In this document: positions 36,804 to 46,354 of the stretch, piece after piece | Layout: the number at the start of each line of letters is the position of its first letter | Position numbering within the stretch: the first letter of the stretch is position 1 | Source: JAJRXR01 sp041987545 | GTDB taxonomy: Bacteria > Planctomycetota > Phycisphaerae > Phycisphaerales > UBA1924 | NCBI GenBank assembly: GCA_041987545.1 | Contig: JBHIWH010000001.1 | Location: forward strand, 682,001 to 746,000 | Direction of reading: 5' to 3' | Length of the DNA stretch: 64,000 bases | Position numbers and translations under genes: made by a program | The notes under the pieces: model-generated | Databases searched by the model: none | What the model was told of the DNA's origin: nothing | The model's input: the letters and a program-made list of their open reading frames with translations, nothing else

Positions 36804-37802
36804 GTGCTCGCGTCGCAGGTCACACAGGTCCCGACGACGACCGAGGAACTCCTCGGACCAGAGCTTCTCCGCCGACTGTCGAGGCTCGACGTCCTCTCCC
36901 GCAAGATCTTCGCCGGCAAGCTCCCGGGCGAGCGCCGCTCCAAGAAGCGCGGCCAGTCCGTCGAGTTCGACGACTACCGCACCTACGTCCCGGGCGACGA
37001 CCTGCGGCACCTGGACTGGAACGTCTTCGCCCGCATGGACCGCTTCTTCATCAAGCTCTTCCGCGAGGAGGAGGACCTGGCCCTGCGCCTCGTCCTCGAC
37101 TGCTCCCCCTCCATGCACGCCGGCGAGCCCTCCAAGCTCGTCTTCGCCGCACGCCTGGCGATGTCGATCGGCGCCATCGGCCTGGTGAACCTCAACCGCG
37201 TCTCGGTCGCGACCTACGGCTGGCCGGACGAGCCCGCGGTCGTCCAGCTCGCCCCCATGCGGGGCCGACGCAACGTCGAGCGCCTCGCCCGGTTCATCCT
37301 CGACGCGCTGCAGCGGGCCGTCCGCACGCCGCCGGCCACGGACGCCGCCCGCCCACCCGCGCCGGGCGCTGGCTTCAACCAGGCGATGCGCCGCATCGCC
37401 GCCAACCCCGCGGGCAAGGGCGTGCTGGTCGTCGTCTCGGACCTCCTGGAGCGGGACGGGCTCACGCCGGGCCTCAACGCGCTCGCCGCCGCCGGTGGTG
37501 GTGGGGCGTTCGACACGACCTGTTTGCAAGTTCTCGCGCCCGACGAGATCGACCCGTCCCGGGCCGCGTCCCGGGGCCTCGTGGGCGACCTGCGCCTCAC
37601 CGACGTCGAGACCGCCCGGCCCGCCGAGGTCACGATCTCTGCCGCGCTGCTGAAGCGATACCGCGAACGCTTCGCCGCCCACCAAGAGCAGCTCGAGCGG
37701 GCCTGCGCCGCCCGGGCCATGGCGCACCTGCTCGTGCCCACCGACGCGCAGATCGAGACGCTCTTGCTCTCGACCCTGCGCAAGCGCGGCCTGTTCCACT
37801 AG
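36804..37802 (+). CDS. DUF58-family protein (vWA-like)
   Basis: A 332-residue protein of the DUF58 family, which usually has a von Willebrand factor A-like domain and works with MoxR AAA ATPases in protein maturation. It has the family hallmark near the start: GERRSKKRGQSVEFDDYRTY, then VPGDDLRHLDWNVFARMDRF and YIKLFREEEDL-like FIKLFREEEDLALRLVLD. The vWA core has a metal-binding motif of the D-x-S-x-S type in LDCSPSMHAGEPSKL (with S-x-S reduced to SPSM). No moxR gene is adjacent, which is unusual. The start is a GTG at 36804. Function beyond the family association is unknown. Confidence 0.85.
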   Translation: MLASQVTQVPTTTEELLGPELLRRLSRLDVLSRKIFAGKLPGERRSKKRGQSVEFDDYRTYVPGDDLRHLDWNVFARMDRFFIKLFREEEDLALRLVLDCSPSMHAGEPSKLVFAARLAMSIGAIGLVNLNRVSVATYGWPDEPAVVQLAPMRGRRNVERLARFILDALQRAVRTPPATDAARPPAPGAGFNQAMRRIAANPAGKGVLVVVSDLLERDGLTPGLNALAAAGGGGAFDTTCLQVLAPDEIDPSRAASRGLVGDLRLTDVETARPAEVTISAALLKRYRERFAAHQEQLERACAARAMAHLLVPTDAQIETLLLSTLRKRGLFH

Positions 37803-37863
37803 GTCGGTGCTCTCCCCCTCCCACGCCTCGGAGCGGGCGGCTTCCAGCCGGCCACTTCTCCTT

Positions 37864-38592
37864 CTACCCCCCAACTCCCTTGTGCATCTCGCCCTGGAAC
37901 TCCTCCAGGTGCCCGCCGCGCTTCATGATGTCGTCGATGACCTCGCGGTACTGCGCCTCCGGCTGCGGCGGGGCCTTGCCGAGCATCTGCTCCACCCGCT
38001 CATCGCTCAGCCCGAGGTACCGCCGCATCGCGTAGTCGTACACGGCGTCGTGCTCGTCGCGGGACAGGTCCAGCCGCAGCTCGTTGATGATCTTCGTCCC
38101 CATCCCGATCCACTCGTCCCACGTCTGCTTGGAGATGTTCTCCTGGATCCACGTCCCCAGCGCGTTGCGGAACGGCGGGCGGGGCAGCTTCGTCCCCGGG
38201 CGGCCCGTCTTCTGATCGATGAAGCTCCCGGCCGGCGCCTCGGCGGCGCTCGGCTCGGCCACCTCGGGCACCGGCGCGCCGAGCTGCCCGAGCAGGTCGC
38301 CCATCGCCTTCCGCGGCATCAGGTCACCCTGCTTGGCCGCCACCGAGTACCCCTCGGTCAGCGTCTCGACCGCGCGCTCCTTCTGGTCCGACGCCATCAG
38401 CGCCGCCCCGGCGAGCTGGTAGGCCTTGCTCATCGTCGGGTTTGCTTGGGCGCACCGGAGGTACGCGTCGGCCGCCTCCCGGTACCGCCCGGACTGGTTG
38501 TACGCCCCGCCGAGGCTGAACAACGCCATGTCGTTGTCCGGGTCCTCCTTCACCAACTCCTCGAACCGCCTGATCCGCTCGTCGATATCCAT
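37864..38592 (-). CDS. TPR protein fused to a YggX-like (Fe-trafficking) domain
   Basis: A 242-residue protein. The N-terminal part (about 1-110) has TPR-like repeats (DPDNDMALFSLGGAYNQSGR, ADAYLRCAQANPTMSKAYQL). The C-terminal part (about 125-205) resembles YggX, a small protein tied to iron traffic and oxidative protection of Fe-S enzymes. The evidence is the run FRNALGTWIQENISKQTWDE, then WIGMGTKIINELRLDLSRDE, closely paralleling the E. coli pattern ISKEAWAQW, MLINEKKLN. The Cys near the N-terminus of YggX is not present. ATG 38592 follows GGAGG. TPR plus YggX in one protein is not an arrangement I know from the model organisms. It is convergent-free and next to pyrD. Confidence 0.72.
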   Translation of the reverse strand: MDIDERIRRFEELVKEDPDNDMALFSLGGAYNQSGRYREAADAYLRCAQANPTMSKAYQLAGAALMASDQKERAVETLTEGYSVAAKQGDLMPRKAMGDLLGQLGAPVPEVAEPSAAEAPAGSFIDQKTGRPGTKLPRPPFRNALGTWIQENISKQTWDEWIGMGTKIINELRLDLSRDEHDAVYDYAMRRYLGLSDERVEQMLGKAPPQPEAQYREVIDDIMKRGGHLEEFQGEMHKGVGG

Positions 38593-38708
38593 GCCGCCTC
38601 CGCCACGTCTTGGTGGGGCCGGCATCTTGCCGGCCTGCTTCAGCTTCGTCCGTCCAACCCTACGCCCGGCGCCCCGATCCGTCCCCGGCCATACTCTCCT
38701 CAAGCCGC

Positions 38709-39647
38709 ATGGACCCCGCCTTCCACACCAACCTCCTCGGCATGGACCTGGCCTCCCCCGTCCTCCTCGCCGCCGGGACCGCGGGCGTCCTCGACGAGAT
38801 GGCCGCCCAGCTCGACCTGTCCCGCGTCGGCGCCGTCGTCACCAAGTCGATCACCCCCGAGCCCCGCGAGGGCAACGCCCCCTGGCGCGTCCACCCGACG
38901 CCGACGGGCATGCTCAACGCCGTCGGCCTGGCCAACCCGGGTCTTGACCGCTTCCTCGAGGACCACGCCCCCCGCATCGCCCCGATGCCCTGCCCGGTCA
39001 TCGGCTCCATCGCCGGCTTCTCGATCGAGGACTACGTCACCGTCGCCGGCGCCTTCGACGCACTGGACGCGATGCCCGCGGTCGAGCTGAACGTCTCGTG
39101 CCCGAACGTCCATGCCGGGGGCGACTTCGCATCCACGCCGGAGCTGCTGGCCGAGCTGACGACTTCGGTGCGCCGGTCGCTGACGCGTACGAAGCTGATA
39201 CTGAAACTCCCGCCGATCACGACGCCGGCGCCGCACTCGTGCGTGGACCTGGCCCGGGCCGGGATCGACGCGGGCGCCGACGCGCTGACGCTCTGCAACA
39301 CGACGCCCGCGATGATGATCGACGTGAAGACCCGCAAGCCGGTCCTGGGCGCGGGGACTGGCGGCCTCTCGGGCCCGGCCGTCCACGCCCCGGTCGTCAA
39401 GATCGTCCACGACGTGTACCGCCAGGTCGCCCGCGACCGCGGCGTGCCGATCATCGCCCTGGGGGGCGTCGTGGGCTGGAAGGACGCGGCCGAGTTCGTC
39501 CTCGCGGGGGCGTCCGCCGTCGCGCTGGGGACGACGCTCTTCGCCGATCCGAGGGCGCCGATCAAGATCGCCCGGGGCTTGGCGAAGTGGGTGCGCTTGC
39601 AGGGCGCCGCGTCAGTCGCTGAGCTCGTCGGCCGCGTCGAGACCTAG
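38709..39647 (+). CDS. pyrD: Dihydroorotate dehydrogenase, class 1
   Basis: Oxidises dihydroorotate to orotate in pyrimidine synthesis, using FMN. The 312-residue protein shows the FMN-binding barrel. VLLAAGTAGVLDEM near the N-terminus is followed by VTKSITPEPREGNAPWRVHP, and then the catalytic loop AVELNVSCPNVHAGG with the active-site Cys. The C-terminal part has PIIALGGVVGWKDAAEFV and ALGTTLFADP. This type (soluble class 1) takes fumarate or NAD+ as acceptor; class 1B needs PyrK, which is not next to it. Start ATG at 38709. Its TAG stop overlaps the smc stop on the other strand by four bases. Confidence 0.93.
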   Translation: MDPAFHTNLLGMDLASPVLLAAGTAGVLDEMAAQLDLSRVGAVVTKSITPEPREGNAPWRVHPTPTGMLNAVGLANPGLDRFLEDHAPRIAPMPCPVIGSIAGFSIEDYVTVAGAFDALDAMPAVELNVSCPNVHAGGDFASTPELLAELTTSVRRSLTRTKLILKLPPITTPAPHSCVDLARAGIDAGADALTLCNTTPAMMIDVKTRKPVLGAGTGGLSGPAVHAPVVKIVHDVYRQVARDRGVPIIALGGVVGWKDAAEFVLAGASAVALGTTLFADPRAPIKIARGLAKWVRLQGAASVAELVGRVET

Positions 39648-42600
39648 CCGCGCACTTCCGTCGGCTCGGTCTCCTCGCGCATCCTCGCCAGCGCGTCCCG
39701 AAGCTTGCCGCTCGGCCGCTCGCCCGTCTCGGGCTCGGCGTTCGGCGCGGCAACCGGCTCGGGCGCCTGGGCCGCGCCGCCCGCGATCGCCCCGTCCTTG
39801 CCGACCTGCCCGAACTTCACGTCCACGCGCTTGGACACGCCCCGCTCCTGCATCGTCACGCCGTAGAGCCGATCGACCGCGGACATCGTCCGCTTGTTGT
39901 GCGTGATGATGATGAAGTGGCTCATGTCCGTGAACTGCTCGACGACGCTGCAGAAGCGGCCCACGTTCGCCTCGTCCAGCGCCGCGTCCACCTCGTCCAG
40001 CACGCAGAAGCAGCTGGGCTTGGACCGGAAGATGGACATGAGCAGGGCGACGGCCGTCAGCGTCCGCTCGCCGCCGGACAGCTGGCTGATCGACCGTGGC
40101 TCCTTGCCCGGCGGCTTGGCGATGACCTCGACGCCCGACTCGAGCAGGTCCACCTCGTCGGTGACGACCTTCTGCCCGTCGATCTCCTTGACCAGGGGCA
40201 TCAGGCGGATCTCGGCCCGGCCGCCGCCGAACAGGCGCCGGAACATCCCGTCCTTGGCGCCGAACGCCTCCTGGATCCGCCCGAACACCTCGCCGAACCG
40301 CTCGCGGCTGGCGATGTCCAGCTTCTCGATCAGCGTCGCCAGGCGGATCCGGGCCTCGTCGATGTCGCGGACCTGCTCGATCAGTTCCTCGTTGCGGGCC
40401 TCGAGGTTGTGCTCCTCGTCGATCGCGTCCAGGTTCACGTTGCCCAGCTTCTTGATCTCGCCCCGCAGCACGTTCACACGGGCCGACGCGTCGGGCACGT
40501 CCACCCGCGCCACGTCGCCGTCGGCCATCACGCGGCGGTAGTCGTCGTACTCATGCGACACGTCGAGGCCGATCTCGTCGAGCGTCCGCTCCTCGATCCC
40601 CTCGCGCTTGACCTCCAGCTCGCGGCGGGACATCTCGACGCTCTGCCAGTCCCGCTCGACCCGCTGGGCTCGCTGCCTGGTCGCCTGGAGCGATTCGCTC
40701 AGCTCGGCGACCCGGGCCGTGGCGCCCTCGAGCGTCTCTCGGCTCTCGCCGATCCGGTGCTCGAGCAGCTTCGCCTCGCGCTCGGACGCCTGCACCTGCT
40801 CGGCCGCCTCGCGCACCGTCTGCTCGTGCTGCCCGGCCCGCCCCCGCATCGCCTCGACCTGCCGCGACGCCTCGTCGCGGCGGCGCACCGTCGCGTCCCG
40901 CTCGACGTTCAGGCGGCTCAGCTCCCGCCTGGCGGCGCCCGCCTGCTCGTTGAGCTTGCCCGCCTCGACGCGGGCGCTGGCCATCGCCTCGCCCGCCGTT
41001 TCCACTTCATTCTCGACCGCCGCCAGGGCCCGCTCCAGCTCGCCGATGGACTGCGCCGCCTCGGCGTGCAGCCGCTCCATCCGCGCCGCACGCTCCCGCA
41101 GGCCGTCCCGGTCCCGCTCCACGCCCGCGATCCGCTCGCCCAGCTGCTCCAGGTCGCCCCGGGCCTCGCCCAGCTCGCGCTCGATCCGCCCCCGGTCGGC
41201 CCCCAGGCGGTCCAGCCGCGTCTGCTCGCCGACGAGCTTTCGCTGCTCCTCCGCGATCGCCGACGCCAGCCGCGCCCGCTCGGCGCTGACCGCCGCGACC
41301 TCCGCGTCCACGCGCTCCAGCGTCGCCCGCTCGCGCTCCAGATCGCCCGAGATCACGGCCAGCGACGACTCCAGCTCCGACAGCTCGCTCCGCCGCGCCA
41401 GCAGACCCGCCGAGCCCTCGCCCGACATCGGCCCGGCGACGACGCGTCCGTCGGCGCCCAGGACGGCGCCGTCACGCGTGACCAGCCGCGCGCCCACACC
41501 CCTCAGGGGCCCGGCCGCCAGCCGCTTGGCCGCCTCCAAATGCTCGACGAGCGTCACCCGTCCCAGCAGCCGATCCAGCAGCGAGTCCACCTGGGCCCGG
41601 AGAGCTTCGGGCAGGTCCTTGCGCGCCGACGCGAAGCGCCGCACGCTCTCGACCCGCGCCCCGGCCATCGATGCGACCCGTGTCGCGTCCGGGCCCGTCT
41701 CCCGCTCGGACCGGTGCGCCGGCAGGAACGTCACCCGCCCGCTCAGGCCCTCGAGCTCCTCGCCCGTCGGCATCTTCTCGAGTGACTCGGTCACGACCGA
41801 CGTCAAGTCGGTCCCCAACGCCGCCTCGACCGCCCACGCGTGCGCCGCCGTGACGTCGATCAGCTCGGCCAGCGGCGCGATCACGCCCGCGAACCCGTCG
41901 CCGGCCTCGGCCCGCTCGACCACGCGCTTGGCCGCCTCGCCCAGCCCCTCGCGGGACTCGACCATCTCGGCCAGCGTCGCACGCCGCGACTCGCGCCGCA
42001 CGTGCTCCTGCTCCAGCGTCCCGACGCGCTCGGCCAGATTCCGCCGATCCTCGCCCAGGCTCTCGCCGCTCCGCTCGCGCTCGACCAGCTCGCCCGTCAA
42101 CGAGTCGATCCGCGACTTGCGCGCCCCGACCTCGCCCTCCAGCGACCCGATCTGCGCGCTCGCCGCCCCCAGCTCCTCGTCGAGCTTGGTGATCCGGGCC
42201 TCGCCGGCGCCGGCCTGCTCTCGCAGGGTCTCGAGCCGGCGCTCGTCGGCGTCCGCGGAGGCCAGCAGCCCCGCCCGCTCGCGCTCCATGCCCTGGACCT
42301 CGAGGCGCCGATCGTGCAGGTCGGCCCGCTTCTCGCCCACGCGCTCCAGGGCCTCGCCCCGGGCGGTGGCGGCGGCGTCCAGGGCCCGCTCGGCCTCGGC
42401 GACCGCCTCGGCCAGCCGCGCGACCTCCTCCTGCTGGTCCTCGATCGCCGTGTCCAGCCGCCCGATCGCCGCCTCGGACTCGGCCAGCCGCTTCTCCTCG
42501 CCCGCGACCTGCTCCCGGGCCTCCTCGATCGCGCGGCGGGCCATCGTCAGCCGCTGGGACGCCGACTCGCCCTGGTGCCTGGCCGCGGTCAGCGACTCCT

Positions 42601-43642
42601 CGAGGCGCCGATGCTCGCCCGCCAGTTCGTGCCGGGCCAGCTCGCCCTCCTGCCGCGCCTGCTCGCCGGCGGCCACCGCCGCGTGCGCCTCGTCGCGGCC
42701 CGCCTGCAGCGTGCGCACCTGGCTGGTCAGCCCGTCGAGGCGCTGGCGGATTTCGTCGTACTGCTCGAAGGCGACCGCCAGCCGCAGCGCGCTGTACTCG
42801 TCCTCAAGCTCCTTGAACCGGCGCGCCTTGGCGGCCTGCCCGCGCACGAGGCGCAGGCGCCGCTCCGTCGAGTCCAGCTGCTCGCGCGTGCGGACGAGGT
42901 TGGTCTCGGTCTTCTCGAGCTTCCGCTGCGCCTCGATGCGGCGCTGCTTGTACTTCGAGATGCCGGCGGCCTCCTCGAAGATCGCCCGGCGCTCCATCGG
43001 GCTGGCCAGCAGCATCGCGTCGACCTTGCCCTGTTCGATGATCGAGTAGGCGTCGGCGCCCACGCCCGTGTCCAGGAACAGCTCGCGGATGTCGCGGAGC
43101 CGCGCAAGCTTGCCGTTGATCAGGTACTGGCTCTTGCCGTCGCGGTACAGCCGCCGCTCGACCTCGACGACCTCGGTGTCGATCGGCAGCGCCCGGCGGA
43201 TGCGGCGGTCGAGCACGGTCTCGCCGGCCGCGTCCTCCACGGTCTCCGCGTCCTCGTCCTCGATCGCGCCGGTGGGGGCTGCCGAGGGTTCGTCCGAGAC
43301 GTCCCGGGCCCGCTCGATCCGCGGGTTGTCGAAGGCGAGGGTGACCGAGGCCATCCCCGCGGGCTTGCGGGCCGCGGAGCCGGCGAAGATCACATCGATC
43401 ATCTCCTTGCCGCGCAAGGACTTGCTCGACCGCTCCCCGAGCACCCACTTGATGGCGTCGACGACGTTGGACTTGCCGCACCCGTTGGGCCCGACGACGC
43501 CCGTCATCGCGTCGTCGAAGGTGAAGGTGGTCTTGTCGGCGAAGGACTTGAAGCCGACGAGCGTGAGCGACCGCAGCCGCATCCCCGCCGGGGGCGCGGC
43601 CTGGACGGAGCCGTTGCTGCTGCTGGTGGGCGCGTGTGTCAA
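39644..43642 (-). CDS. smc: Chromosome partition protein SMC
   Basis: SMC condenses and segregates chromosomes; the dimer forms a ring with ScpA and ScpB. The 1332-residue protein has the N-terminal Walker A GPNGCGKSNVVDAIKWVLGE (about 50-70). A long coiled coil follows, then the hinge around residue 580-720 (GFAGVIAPLAELIDV) and a second coiled coil. The C-terminal ATPase half carries the signature LSGGERTLTAVALL and the Walker B FCVLDEVDAALDE. The size is somewhat above the usual 1150-1200, and the tail after residue 1290 is Ala- and Pro-rich. An alternative ATG at codon 21 would match the common start MRLRSLTLVGFKSF. scpA and scpB are not in the window. Confidence 0.97.
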   Translation of the reverse strand: MTHAPTSSSNGSVQAAPPAGMRLRSLTLVGFKSFADKTTFTFDDAMTGVVGPNGCGKSNVVDAIKWVLGERSSKSLRGKEMIDVIFAGSAARKPAGMASVTLAFDNPRIERARDVSDEPSAAPTGAIEDEDAETVEDAAGETVLDRRIRRALPIDTEVVEVERRLYRDGKSQYLINGKLARLRDIRELFLDTGVGADAYSIIEQGKVDAMLLASPMERRAIFEEAAGISKYKQRRIEAQRKLEKTETNLVRTREQLDSTERRLRLVRGQAAKARRFKELEDEYSALRLAVAFEQYDEIRQRLDGLTSQVRTLQAGRDEAHAAVAAGEQARQEGELARHELAGEHRRLEESLTAARHQGESASQRLTMARRAIEEAREQVAGEEKRLAESEAAIGRLDTAIEDQQEEVARLAEAVAEAERALDAAATARGEALERVGEKRADLHDRRLEVQGMERERAGLLASADADERRLETLREQAGAGEARITKLDEELGAASAQIGSLEGEVGARKSRIDSLTGELVERERSGESLGEDRRNLAERVGTLEQEHVRRESRRATLAEMVESREGLGEAAKRVVERAEAGDGFAGVIAPLAELIDVTAAHAWAVEAALGTDLTSVVTESLEKMPTGEELEGLSGRVTFLPAHRSERETGPDATRVASMAGARVESVRRFASARKDLPEALRAQVDSLLDRLLGRVTLVEHLEAAKRLAAGPLRGVGARLVTRDGAVLGADGRVVAGPMSGEGSAGLLARRSELSELESSLAVISGDLERERATLERVDAEVAAVSAERARLASAIAEEQRKLVGEQTRLDRLGADRGRIERELGEARGDLEQLGERIAGVERDRDGLRERAARMERLHAEAAQSIGELERALAAVENEVETAGEAMASARVEAGKLNEQAGAARRELSRLNVERDATVRRRDEASRQVEAMRGRAGQHEQTVREAAEQVQASEREAKLLEHRIGESRETLEGATARVAELSESLQATRQRAQRVERDWQSVEMSRRELEVKREGIEERTLDEIGLDVSHEYDDYRRVMADGDVARVDVPDASARVNVLRGEIKKLGNVNLDAIDEEHNLEARNEELIEQVRDIDEARIRLATLIEKLDIASRERFGEVFGRIQEAFGAKDGMFRRLFGGGRAEIRLMPLVKEIDGQKVVTDEVDLLESGVEVIAKPPGKEPRSISQLSGGERTLTAVALLMSIFRSKPSCFCVLDEVDAALDEANVGRFCSVVEQFTDMSHFIIITHNKRTMSAVDRLYGVTMQERGVSKRVDVKFGQVGKDGAIAGGAAQAPEPVAAPNAEPETGERPSGKLRDALARMREETEPTEVRG

Positions 43643-43839
43643 GAGCCAACCTCCGTGTCGCTCACGATGCCGATCCGCCCGCCCGCGCCGGTCCTTGGCG
43701 CGGGAACACCCGTGGGGCGCCGCGCGCCCCGCCGAACGAACCTCTCGCAGGATACCGACTCCGCCACGGGGGCGTCCGAAACTTCACACACAGCCCACGA
43801 CCAATCCGCGCCCGCGAGCGCGGGCGCCGCTCCCCAGTC

Positions 43840-45882
43840 TCACTCTCCGCCCGGCCCGCCGCCGGGCTCCTCGGCGCCCTCCTCCGTCGGCGGCGCCGTC
43901 AGAGGCACGAGCAGGCCCTCGCGCCGCGCCGCCCTCGGGCGGTCGCCGTCGCTCACGCGGGGCGAGTCGAAGACGATCAGCTCCGCCTCCTCGCCCGGAC
44001 GCTCCGGCCTCACCGTGATCTCCTCCTGCTGCGCCGAGCGCGTCAGCTCGGCGATCAGGCGGTTCTGCTCGGTCGAGAACGCCGCCGCCACCGCGTTGTG
44101 CTCGAACAACTGGTGCAGCGCCCCGACGCACTCGGCGTAGCTCAGGCCCAGCCCGGGCCGCGGGTCGTCGGCCGTCTGGTCGTGCGCCATCAGCGCCAGG
44201 AGCTTCTCGATACTCGGATCGACCTCCTGCGTGACCACGCGGCCCGTCCTCAGATCCCGGAAATACAGGCGGATCGGGTCCGTCTCGCCGTCCGAGGCCA
44301 GCATCAGCCGGTTGTTCCACGCGCTGACCACCAGGGGCCGCTCCAGCCGCACGCCCTGGCCGAAGAGCACGATCCGGGGCTCGCCCTGCTGCGTCACGTA
44401 CACCATGGGCTCGCCCACAGGCGCCCGGTCCAGGAAGAACTTGCCGGCGACCAGCTCGCGGCTCACGCCCTCGATCGTCCCCTGGGGCAGGCTCATCTGG
44501 GCGATCGCGTCCAGCCCCGCCCGCGTCAGGTGCACCCCGCCCGGGCCGGTCTCCCCCTCGACCATCGCCAGCAGCCGCCGCTTCTGCGACCGCACCGCCC
44601 GGTCCACCAGCGCCTCGTACGCCGCGACCCGGACCGTGAACTCGTTCTCGGCCATCAGGTTCTTGAGCGTCTGGTCCACCCGGGGGCCCGCGTCCAGCCG
44701 GCTCAGCAGCCGGATCGCGTCAAGCCGCAGGATCTCGGGCCCGCTCGTCGCCAGCTCGCTCAGGTACGCCGCCGTCCTGGGGTCACCCAGGCCGACGCCG
44801 GCCCGCAGCGCCGCCAGGCGGGGCGCGGCCTCGGGGAAGTCGTACAGCTCGCGGACGAACGGCTTGGCCCGCTCGCCCAACGCCTCGAGGCACCAGCCCA
44901 GGTCGTTGGCCAGGTACGGCTGGTTCCGCATCTCCGCCGCGTACCGCCGGGCGTGCACCTCGGGGTACGACCGGTCGATCTGCAGGTGCTCGACCAGCGC
45001 CAGGAACTCGTCGGGCCGGTCGTGGAATCGCCTGGGGATCGTGATCCGGATCCGCGTGTCGTCCTTGCCCCGGGCCACGGGCTCCGAGTCGCCCGGCCGC
45101 TGCGGGAACCGCGAGTTGATCGCGCTGGCGATCCGCCGCGCCCGGTCGTGGGAGGGGTTGTCGAGCAGGATCTCGACCAGCAGGTCCTCGGTCACGATCC
45201 CGCCGTCCAGGATCCGCCCGACGTCCCGCGTGACCGAGCTGAACTCGTCGCCCGGGATCGAGAACGGGTTGAGGAAGATCGGGCCCTTGGACTCGCCGAT
45301 CCGGAGAGTCTTGGCGCCGCCGAACACGCTCGGCGGGCCCGGACGCAGCTCCGTCGTCCACAGCTTCCCGCCCTCGAGGCTGGTCGCGTTCACCGCCCGG
45401 ACGACGACGTCGAAGCTCGTCCCGGCGCGCGCGCCGGGCGGGACCGCGCCCTGCACGATCACGACCGCCGTGTTCGGGTCGGACACCAGCTGCCGCGGCG
45501 ACTTGCCCTTCAGAGGACCGTCGATGTCGTTGGTCAGGCTGATGCCGTTGAGCGACATCTCCCGCTCGATCGTCGCGGCGTACTCCTCGGGCATGGGCAG
45601 CCCGCCCGTGCCGTTGAGCCCCACGACGAACCCGATCCCGGAGACCAGCGTCGGCTGCACGCCCGAGAGCGACGCCTCGGCGCCGATCGTCCCGCGCAGG
45701 ACATCCGGCACGTCGCGCACGACCGTGGGCGTGACCGCCCTGGGCCGCGGCGCCGGCTTGTTCCTGTTCCGCCACGCTCGGCACCCGCTCAACACGGACG
45801 TCGCGACCAGGGCGCCGACCAAGGCCACCGCCACCACGCGTCCACGCGAGGACACACCACCGCTCACGCCAAGCCGCTGCAT
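43840..45882 (-). CDS. FlgI-like lipoprotein with long C-terminal region
   Basis: A 680-residue lipoprotein. A signal peptide with the lipobox VLSGC places the lipidated Cys at residue 34. Residues about 65-235 match the FlgI (flagellar P-ring) family. The characteristic pattern is LVSGIGFVVGLNGTGG, then VVIVQGAVPPGARAGTSFDV and VRAVNATSLEGGKLWTTEL. The remaining 440 residues are not FlgI. They include helical HEAT-like segments (LDAIRLLSRLDAG, RVAAYEALVDRAV) and a beta-rich middle (VYVTQQGEPRIVLFGQG). No flagellar genes lie nearby. It may be an outer-membrane-linked ring protein of a different machine, but this is inference. The ATG at 45882 has a weak AGGAAG upstream. Confidence 0.75.
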   Translation of the reverse strand: MQRLGVSGGVSSRGRVVAVALVGALVATSVLSGCRAWRNRNKPAPRPRAVTPTVVRDVPDVLRGTIGAEASLSGVQPTLVSGIGFVVGLNGTGGLPMPEEYAATIEREMSLNGISLTNDIDGPLKGKSPRQLVSDPNTAVVIVQGAVPPGARAGTSFDVVVRAVNATSLEGGKLWTTELRPGPPSVFGGAKTLRIGESKGPIFLNPFSIPGDEFSSVTRDVGRILDGGIVTEDLLVEILLDNPSHDRARRIASAINSRFPQRPGDSEPVARGKDDTRIRITIPRRFHDRPDEFLALVEHLQIDRSYPEVHARRYAAEMRNQPYLANDLGWCLEALGERAKPFVRELYDFPEAAPRLAALRAGVGLGDPRTAAYLSELATSGPEILRLDAIRLLSRLDAGPRVDQTLKNLMAENEFTVRVAAYEALVDRAVRSQKRRLLAMVEGETGPGGVHLTRAGLDAIAQMSLPQGTIEGVSRELVAGKFFLDRAPVGEPMVYVTQQGEPRIVLFGQGVRLERPLVVSAWNNRLMLASDGETDPIRLYFRDLRTGRVVTQEVDPSIEKLLALMAHDQTADDPRPGLGLSYAECVGALHQLFEHNAVAAAFSTEQNRLIAELTRSAQQEEITVRPERPGEEAELIVFDSPRVSDGDRPRAARREGLLVPLTAPPTEEGAEEPGGGPGGE

Positions 45883-46354
45883 CGGGTTCAGCTTCCTTCT
45901 CCGCGGGCGTGGCCCGCGACCCGCCTGGGCCGCCTCCGCCCGGTCCGCCGCCTCGTGGGGGCGTGCCTGGGCCCCCGCCCGCCGGGATTCGCCCCGCCGG
46001 GCCTCAGGCCGCATCGTAGGTGACGCTTCGCACCATCAACGCCCCGCGTTCCCACGCCCCGGCAATCACTTGCGGCCGCCGCGGGCCCTCGCCCGCCCGC
46101 TCCGTCAGCCCCCAACCGTCACGGCGCCCCCGGGGCCCTCACATCTCGCCCACGTCCGCCCCCCATATCTGGCGTGTGCCGGCCACCCGCTCGGCCAGGG
46201 CCCGCCACATCTTGGGCGTGCCCGCCAGATTTTGCGCTCGCGTAAGGCCCTGAGAATTCCGCCCTTGCCGCCAACCGACAGCTTCTTCGCTCCGGCATAC
46301 TGCATTTTGGTGAAGATCGGCCTGCACACACCATCCATTGTGGTATAGTCCGCG
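45883..46354. other. Long intergenic region upstream of the dcd leader
   Basis: About 470 bases between the FlgI-like gene (minus) and the leader of dcd (plus). It has an imperfect direct repeat of about 22 bases, at roughly 46163-46184 and 46207-46228, reading CATATCTGGCGTGTGCC and CACATCTTGGGCGTGCC near their starts. Neither copy lies in a gene. A tract near 46284-46346 is richer in A and T and contains the proposed -10 box. No ORF here has gene-like features. Confidence 0.45.
46323..46349 (+). promoter_or_regulatory. Possible promoter of the dcd leader
   Basis: TATAGT (46344-46349) is a good -10 box in an AT-richer patch. TGCACA (46323-46328), 15 bases upstream, matches four of six bases of the -35 consensus, though the spacing is short. 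Transcription starting near 46356 would produce a leader of about 275 bases before dcd. There is no other evidence for the exact start. Confidence 0.4.
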
